This document shows positions 13,687-17,825 of a stretch of 17,825 nucleotides of DNA, piece by piece. Position 1 is the first letter of the stretch. Every line of letters begins with the position of its first letter. The position numbers and the translations under genes were made by a program. Source of the DNA: Desulfobacteraceae bacterium (lineage in GTDB: Bacteria; Desulfobacterota; Desulfobacteria; Desulfobacterales; Desulfosarcinaceae); assembly GCA_027025615.1 (NCBI GenBank), contig JALVQM010000038.1:2674-20498 (forward strand). Reading direction: 5' to 3'. Under the pieces are notes generated by a model, which was not told the origin of the DNA, did not search any database, and saw only the letters and a list, made by a program, of their open reading frames with translations.

Positions 13687-15728
13687 GGATGTTTAAGTTC
13701 GGCAAACCGGCCGCCCTTGACACGCAGAAGATACAGGGGTTTCTGGGCCTCGCCATCGGAATCGAACACCGTCGGGCCGGTCACCGCCTGCTCATCATAC
13801 ACGGTTGCCAGCTTTCGCTTAAGCTGGATTCGCAACTTTAAGGCAGGATCGGCGATCAGGCGCAGGGCTAAGGCAGTTGTATCATATGTGAAGGCCTCAA
13901 TAACTCCCGGAAGGCGACCGTAAACCTGTTTGAAACGTTTAACGAATTGCTTCACCGGAGGATAATCACTGTCTGCAAAAAAGCCTTCGGCAATCACTGC
14001 ATTGCGGGCATATTGACCGGCAAGATTGATCAGATGTTTTGAATGCCATAAATTTGTCCCCAACAGGAACACATCTGAAATGTCATAATAAGCCAGTTGA
14101 GGCAGGATCATCCCGGCGGCCTTGGCTGAATCAGGCACGAAAATGGCTTCAAAATCGATAATCGGATTTTTCTCACCATTGTCGACCCGTTTTTCTCCAC
14201 GGCCAATGGTATTGTCCCAGTAAAGGCCTGTCCATAAAGAGGTAAAATCGGCAACCAGTTTACCTAAGCGGCTATCATTTTTTTCTTCTGGGTCGGCTAA
14301 CTCACGTGGTTTATCTACCATGACCAGTGGCCGTTTGCGAAGATCGGCGGGCACCTTGTAATAAGTTCCGGTCAAGCGGGCAATCGGCGCGGCAAAATCA
14401 GTTTGCTCCGGATCGTATGCTTCTGCCCCTACAACCTGTCCGCCACCGGCGATAACCTGGTCCCAAAACAACTCCATGAAAGTATTTCCGTAATTGTCAT
14501 CCGGATACAAGATGGCAAAATGTTGCAGATTCAAATTGTCAAGAGCATAGGAAACGAGCGCTTTAACCTGCATCGCCGGTGTCATGAAATTGCGGAATAC
14601 GTAGCCACCGATATCTGTCACACCGGCTTTCTGGGTCAAGGTTATGATGGGAACCTGAAGCTGCTGGGCAACTGAAGCAGCGGCATCGGCGGTAAATGCC
14701 GGTCCGATTATCAAGCCTACTTTTTCGGCCACAAGGTCCTCAACGGCTTTCGCCGCCCTGCCGGGCTCACCGGCCGTGTCCTTGACCAACATCCTGAAGG
14801 GCGGCGAACCAAGATCTTTTGAAACCTGATCCAAAGCCAGTTCCAATCCCTGCAAAGCACGCTGGCCCCAAACCTTGTAAGGGCCACTCAACGGCAGCAA
14901 ACATCCCAGGGTGTATGGCTCAAAAGTAAATTCACTTTCAATCTGAGCCATTAGAGCCTGGACACCAGCCGACAACTCGTGATCGGGATAACTCTCCTGG
15001 AATTTTGTCAACACCTCCAGAGCCTGGTCGTAGAGATTTTCATTTATCAGAGCCTGGGCATATCTATACATCAGGCGGCTGCGGGAAAATGAGTCGGTAA
15101 AAGCCTCAAGCAGCATCTCGGCCTCTGAACGGCTCAATCGTGATATCGCATCTTCAAATTTTTCGATTATTTGTTTCTTGCCGGCCGCGTCGGCCTCAAG
15201 GTACAGTTTGTGATAATAATAAGCGGCATCGGCATAATCCCCTATAGCACTATAGGCCTTGGCCAACATCATCCACAGGCTTCTCAGAGACCTGGAATTG
15301 GTTGTTTTGTCCAGAAGCCGGATTGCACCATCTATAACATCAGAGAAGCGTTGCAATTCCAGCATCAGGGATAACCTCTCGATACGTACCTGCTCGGCCA
15401 TGGCACTGGTGCCGTATCGCTCCAGGAAACGATCGTATATATCCAGAGCAAGCTCGGACCGGCCCTGGGTACGGTAAATTGAAGCCACTCTCTGTAAAGC
15501 CCAGGCTGCATAGCGGCCTTCCGGTTGCAGGGCCAGATAATGGTTATAGGCCGCCAGCGCCTGATCGAGGTCTCCCTGATTAAAAAATCCCTCGGCTTTC
15601 TTAAATACCGGGTCCACTGTTTCAGCTGCAGGTTGCCCCGGTATATGGGGTTCTGTCCCGGTACGAGCACAGCCGAACAATAAGAACCAAGCCAGTAAGA
15701 TCAGGGCCAGGGCAATATTTTTTTGCAT
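13683..15728 (-). CDS. PBP-activator-like lipoprotein (LpoA/YraM-type: TPR plus periplasmic-binding fold)
   Basis: The chosen ATG gives 681 residues beginning with a lipoprotein signal: Lys3, hydrophobic 5-18, then LFGC with the lipidated Cys20; Ala follows it, so sorting to the outer membrane is expected. Residues about 35-270 are TPR-like repeats (AEGFFNQGDLDQALAAYNHY; ALQRVASIYRTQGRSELALD). From about 280 a type I periplasmic-binding fold begins (YTLGCLLPLSGPYKVWGQ; GLIIGPAFTADAAASVAQQL; FAILYPDDNYGNTFMELF). This layout matches LpoA/YraM-type proteins, which in E. coli activate PBP1A; the role in this lineage is inferred. The frame remains open upstream to 15953, but a start there would bury the signal peptide. 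No strong Shine-Dalgarno precedes the ATG. The gene overlaps waaA by 4 bases. Confidence 0.85.
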   Translation of the reverse strand: MQKNIALALILLAWFLLFGCARTGTEPHIPGQPAAETVDPVFKKAEGFFNQGDLDQALAAYNHYLALQPEGRYAAWALQRVASIYRTQGRSELALDIYDRFLERYGTSAMAEQVRIERLSLMLELQRFSDVIDGAIRLLDKTTNSRSLRSLWMMLAKAYSAIGDYADAAYYYHKLYLEADAAGKKQIIEKFEDAISRLSRSEAEMLLEAFTDSFSRSRLMYRYAQALINENLYDQALEVLTKFQESYPDHELSAGVQALMAQIESEFTFEPYTLGCLLPLSGPYKVWGQRALQGLELALDQVSKDLGSPPFRMLVKDTAGEPGRAAKAVEDLVAEKVGLIIGPAFTADAAASVAQQLQVPIITLTQKAGVTDIGGYVFRNFMTPAMQVKALVSYALDNLNLQHFAILYPDDNYGNTFMELFWDQVIAGGGQVVGAEAYDPEQTDFAAPIARLTGTYYKVPADLRKRPLVMVDKPRELADPEEKNDSRLGKLVADFTSLWTGLYWDNTIGRGEKRVDNGEKNPIIDFEAIFVPDSAKAAGMILPQLAYYDISDVFLLGTNLWHSKHLINLAGQYARNAVIAEGFFADSDYPPVKQFVKRFKQVYGRLPGVIEAFTYDTTALALRLIADPALKLRIQLKRKLATVYDEQAVTGPTVFDSDGEAQKPLYLLRVKGGRFAELKHP

Positions 15729-15925
15729 TGGATGACAAAAGGTCGGTCTTTCAATCTCCGGACAACAGCGATATTGTCCATGGCTGCCGGCCCCCGGTTT
15801 ACCTGTTATTTCAGGAAACAAGTAACCATGCTTTCGCGCTGGATGCTGGCGTTTGCCAAAAATGTTTTTTGTCACAACCATTTCTCCAGAAAAAACAAAC
15901 ACAATAGGACTTGCAGGCGCGGCCA

Positions 15926-15953
15926 ATGGTACAATAATATAAATGATTGTCAA
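15926..15953 (-). promoter_or_regulatory. Sigma-70 promoter for the PBP-activator-waaA operon
   Basis: On the minus strand a perfect TTGACA (15953-15948) is followed after 16 bases by TACCAT (15931-15926; four of six -10 matches). The start would be near 15919, giving an unusually long leader of about 190 bases to the lipoprotein ATG. The spacing is one base short of optimum. Confidence 0.5.
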
Positions 15954-15984
15954 TTTAAATCATATAAAGGTCGGTCCAGCCGGC

Positions 15985-16013
15985 TTGACAGGTTGCAGGC
16001 CGAAACGTAGTAT
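15985..16013 (+). promoter_or_regulatory. Sigma-70 promoter for the DUF4124-aldolase operon
   Basis: TTGACA (15985-15990), a 17-base spacer and TAGTAT (16008-16013; four of six -10 matches) form the best promoter in the window. The start would be near 16020, about 47 bases before the DUF4124 ATG. It lies back to back with the minus-strand promoter, the two -35 boxes being 31 bases apart. Confidence 0.7.
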
Positions 16014-16066
16014 GTAGAAAATTCAAAACCAAAAACCGGCAGGGGTAAAGAGAGGAACAGTAAATC

Positions 16067-16627
16067 ATGATCCGTTTTGTCGTGGTGTTAGCCCTGGTAT
16101 TCGGATTAGCCTGTATTTCGCAGGCTGAATTTTATCGCTACGTTGATGAAAATGGCAACATCATTTTCACCGATGATCTAAGCAAGGTCCCTCCCGATCA
16201 GCGTTCTGAGGTAAAAACTTACTCCAGCACCGAAAACCAGACAGAAAATAACAGAAAAAAATCTTCCCAAGACCCAGCCCCTGAAAGTGAAACCAAAGCC
16301 GCCCCTGCTGAAGTAGCCCCCGGCAAGGGAGCTGAACTTGAACAGGTGCAGGCCGAAAGGCAGAAACTTGTAGAACGCGAAAAAACATTGAAAGAAGAGT
16401 ATGCAGCGCTGGAAACGGAAAGGAAAAGCCTCTCGGAACAACGTAAAACAGTTAAAACAAAAGAGGCTGTCGAGGAACTTAATAAGAAAATAGATGATTA
16501 TAATGCCAGGTTGAAAGAATATGAAGCCCGGCAAAAACAATTTTCTGCAGATGTTAAAAAGTTCAATGCCAAACTAAAAGCTTTGCAGGAAAAAATTCGC
16601 AAGGCCAAGCAACAGGCCAAACAATAA
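16067..16627 (+). CDS. Periplasmic DUF4124 protein with C-terminal coiled coil
   Basis: This 186-residue protein starts with a signal peptide (MIRFVVVLALVFGLACISQA, likely cut after Ala20). The mature N-terminus EFYRYVDENGNIIFTDDLSKVP (21-42) is the DUF4124 signature, a short beta-rich unit found in many proteobacterial envelope proteins. A low-complexity linker rich in Ser, Pro, Glu and Ala (50-85) leads to a heptad-like coiled coil from about 88 to the lysine-rich end (ERQKLVEREKTLKEEY; EELNKKIDDYNARLKEYEAR). AGAGGA at 16051-16056 precedes the ATG by 10 bases. A cysteine at 16 falls inside the hydrophobic core without a lipobox, so secretion rather than lipidation is favoured. Function is unknown; a structural or scaffolding role is inference. 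The aldolase gene begins 25 bp downstream. Confidence 0.85.
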   Translation: MIRFVVVLALVFGLACISQAEFYRYVDENGNIIFTDDLSKVPPDQRSEVKTYSSTENQTENNRKKSSQDPAPESETKAAPAEVAPGKGAELEQVQAERQKLVEREKTLKEEYAALETERKSLSEQRKTVKTKEAVEELNKKIDDYNARLKEYEARQKQFSADVKKFNAKLKALQEKIRKAKQQAKQ

Positions 16628-16652
16628 CCTCAAAGTCACGGAGGCATAGCCA

Positions 16653-17825
16653 ATGACCGCATCTAATAAAATTCAAACTGCAGATTTCGAAAAAGCCCTG
16701 GCCGTGGGCCGACCGCCTAATATTAAAAAATTGTTCCCCAATTCAAAGGCTTTGATAGTAAGCGGCAAGTATATCGACTTGGCCATGACAACCAAGGGCC
16801 AGGCTGTAAGCATCGCCGCCAACGGACGCAACAGCTTCGTAATCAGGGGCGTACTGAGAGCCGCCCAACGGGCCAACTCGGCCCTTATCATTGAAATTGC
16901 ACGCTCAGAAGGGGGAACTGATGCCTATTGTGCCGTAAACTTTTGGAATCTTGCAAGAATTGTTGATGCAATGTGCAACGAGATGAATATCCGAGTACCG
17001 GTTGCCATCCATGCCGATCATTACGGCATCAAAAAACCGGAAGATGTTGCCATTGCCAAACAAGAGATACCAACCCTCTTCCAGGCCGGGATCACCTCTA
17101 TTGCCATCGATGCCTCGCATTTGCCTGATGATCAGAATCTGCTGGCCAGTCTGGAATTGTACCCCATGGTGCCTGACTGGGCCGGATATGAAACAGAAGT
17201 AGGTGAAATCAAGGGCAAGGAAGGCTTGTCGACTGTTGAAGAAGCCCTTTTCCTGATCCAGGGACTCAACGCCCATGGCATTTTCCCCAACTGGATCGCC
17301 CTCAACAACGGAACTACCCATGGCATCCAGGACAGCTCTGCCGGTATCCAGGTCGATCTAACCGCAAAAATTCACAAGGCTCTGGAACCATACAAGGTTT
17401 CAGGGGCTCAACATGGAACCTCCGGAAACAGCACCGAAAGGCTACGTCAGATTGCAAAAAATACCAGAACCACAAAGGCCAATGTTGCCACCGCCCTCCA
17501 AATGATTTCCTGGGGAGTGGAAGTAAACGACTACGGCAATGCAATCCTGGACGAAAATGGTCAATTTCTGAAAGTTAAGGATGAAGGGGTCAGCCAAAAC
17601 ATATGGCAGCAGATGCTGGATTATGCCGCCCAACACGGTTTAAAGGGAGGCGGCTTCAAGAAGCTCAATCTTCCTTTTGAAAACAAGCTCTTAGCCCAAC
17701 CGGAAGAAATTCGCGAAAGGATGGCCCGCAGGGTTGAGGATTTTGTTTATAGTCTGTTAAAAGACGTCTTCAATGCCCAGGATTCAGCGCCACTGGCAAT
17801 TGAGGCAATATGCAAAAAGGAAAGC
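16653..17825 (+). CDS. Class II fructose-1,6-bisphosphate aldolase (3' end outside window)
   Basis: The frame runs 391 codons without a stop to the window edge. The ATG is supported by GGAGG at 16640-16644, 8 bases upstream. Class II zinc-aldolase motifs are visible: HADH (120-123), IDASHLPDD (152-160), TEVGEIKGKEG (181-191), GTTHG (220-224; zinc-ligand His223) and SGAQHGTSG (250-258; His254). The enzyme splits fructose 1,6-bisphosphate to dihydroxyacetone phosphate and glyceraldehyde 3-phosphate, or runs in reverse. The protein is longer than E. coli FbaA (359 residues) and belongs to an elongated subfamily with an N-terminal segment of about 60 residues and a C-terminal extension. Other ketose-bisphosphate aldolases (tagatose type, or the deoxyribulose-phosphate type of the DHAP shunt) share the motifs, so substrate is inferred. 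It follows the DUF4124 gene and, with the PFK gene, makes two glycolytic genes in the window. Confidence 0.85.
   Translation, partial: MTASNKIQTADFEKALAVGRPPNIKKLFPNSKALIVSGKYIDLAMTTKGQAVSIAANGRNSFVIRGVLRAAQRANSALIIEIARSEGGTDAYCAVNFWNLARIVDAMCNEMNIRVPVAIHADHYGIKKPEDVAIAKQEIPTLFQAGITSIAIDASHLPDDQNLLASLELYPMVPDWAGYETEVGEIKGKEGLSTVEEALFLIQGLNAHGIFPNWIALNNGTTHGIQDSSAGIQVDLTAKIHKALEPYKVSGAQHGTSGNSTERLRQIAKNTRTTKANVATALQMISWGVEVNDYGNAILDENGQFLKVKDEGVSQNIWQQMLDYAAQHGLKGGGFKKLNLPFENKLLAQPEEIRERMARRVEDFVYSLLKDVFNAQDSAPLAIEAICKKES

Larger units (their letters stand above)
15729..16066. other. 338-bp divergent intergenic region
   Basis: This region separates the PBP-activator-like gene (minus) from the DUF4124 gene (plus). 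It contains a promoter on each strand with a perfect TTGACA (see separate entries) and an AT-rich interrupted palindrome, ATGATT and AATCAT at 15943-15948 and 15958-15963, lying over the minus-strand -35. No gene with family features was found; the open frame at 15729-15953 on the minus strand is an upstream extension of the lipoprotein frame and contains stretches unlike coding sequence. Confidence 0.6.

Noticed and set aside
16653..17825. Aldolase as the class II enzyme of the DHAP/MTA shunt partnering with mtnA
   Set aside because: It lies over 10 kb from mtnA in a different operon and its motifs fit fructose-bisphosphate aldolases; the shunt aldolase cannot be claimed from this sequence.
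1..17825. Mobile elements, CRISPR arrays, tRNA genes, toxin-antitoxin or defence systems
   Set aside because: No transposase, integrase, regularly spaced repeats, cloverleaf-like genes or defence domains were recognised on either strand by reading; a tRNA/Rfam/Infernal scan would be needed to exclude short RNAs formally.

Overview
The window is about 17.8 kb of ordinary chromosomal DNA, densely packed with housekeeping genes. It carries thirteen genes in six transcription blocks. The gene set fits an anaerobic Gram-negative bacterium, most likely a Desulfobacterota (deltaproteobacterial) lineage such as a sulfate reducer. The evidence is a siroheme decarboxylase (Ahb) subunit, a TIGR03545-type protein, a PxxKW-family cysteine-rich protein, a clade-X phosphofructokinase and Kdo/LPS genes. 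No rRNA, tRNA, CRISPR, IS element, integrase or phage gene was seen, and the assignment rests on gene content alone.

Layout. (1) 1-1037, plus strand: 3' part of a TIGR03545-like envelope protein. (2) 1055-5792, minus strand: a tight operon read as ade (adenine deaminase), mtnA (methylthioribose-1-phosphate isomerase), an AhbB-like siroheme decarboxylase subunit and a B12-binding-type radical SAM protein. (3) 6000-9134, minus strand: a class I/II aminotransferase and a CBS-containing ClC anion channel/transporter, 3 bp apart. (4) 9455-9733, minus strand: a small nine-cysteine PxxKW-type protein, preceded by a promoter and then an intrinsic terminator in its leader. (5) 9995-12332, plus strand: kdsD (arabinose-5-phosphate isomerase) and an atypical ATP-type phosphofructokinase; convergent with it at 12355-15728, minus strand, are a PBP-activator-like lipoprotein and waaA (Kdo transferase), overlapping by 4 bp. 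(6) 16067-17825, plus strand: a DUF4124 coiled-coil periplasmic protein followed by a class II fructose-bisphosphate aldolase that runs off the window.

How the genes fit together. KdsD makes the Kdo precursor and WaaA attaches Kdo to lipid A, while the neighbouring lipoprotein resembles activators of peptidoglycan synthases; this part is an envelope-building neighbourhood interleaved with two glycolytic enzymes (PFK and aldolase). The ade-mtnA pair would handle both products (adenine and a 5-substituted ribose-1-phosphate) released from methylthioadenosine or 5'-deoxyadenosine. Its co-transcription with a radical SAM gene and a haem-pathway gene (whose later steps use radical SAM enzymes) suggests by-product salvage.

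I see no clearly new multi-gene system. The observations most worth checking are the terminator inside the leader of the PxxKW gene, the ade-mtnA-ahb-radical SAM operon, a ClC protein with valine at the usual internal proton-glutamate position, and a pair of back-to-back promoters with perfect TTGACA boxes near 15.95 kb.
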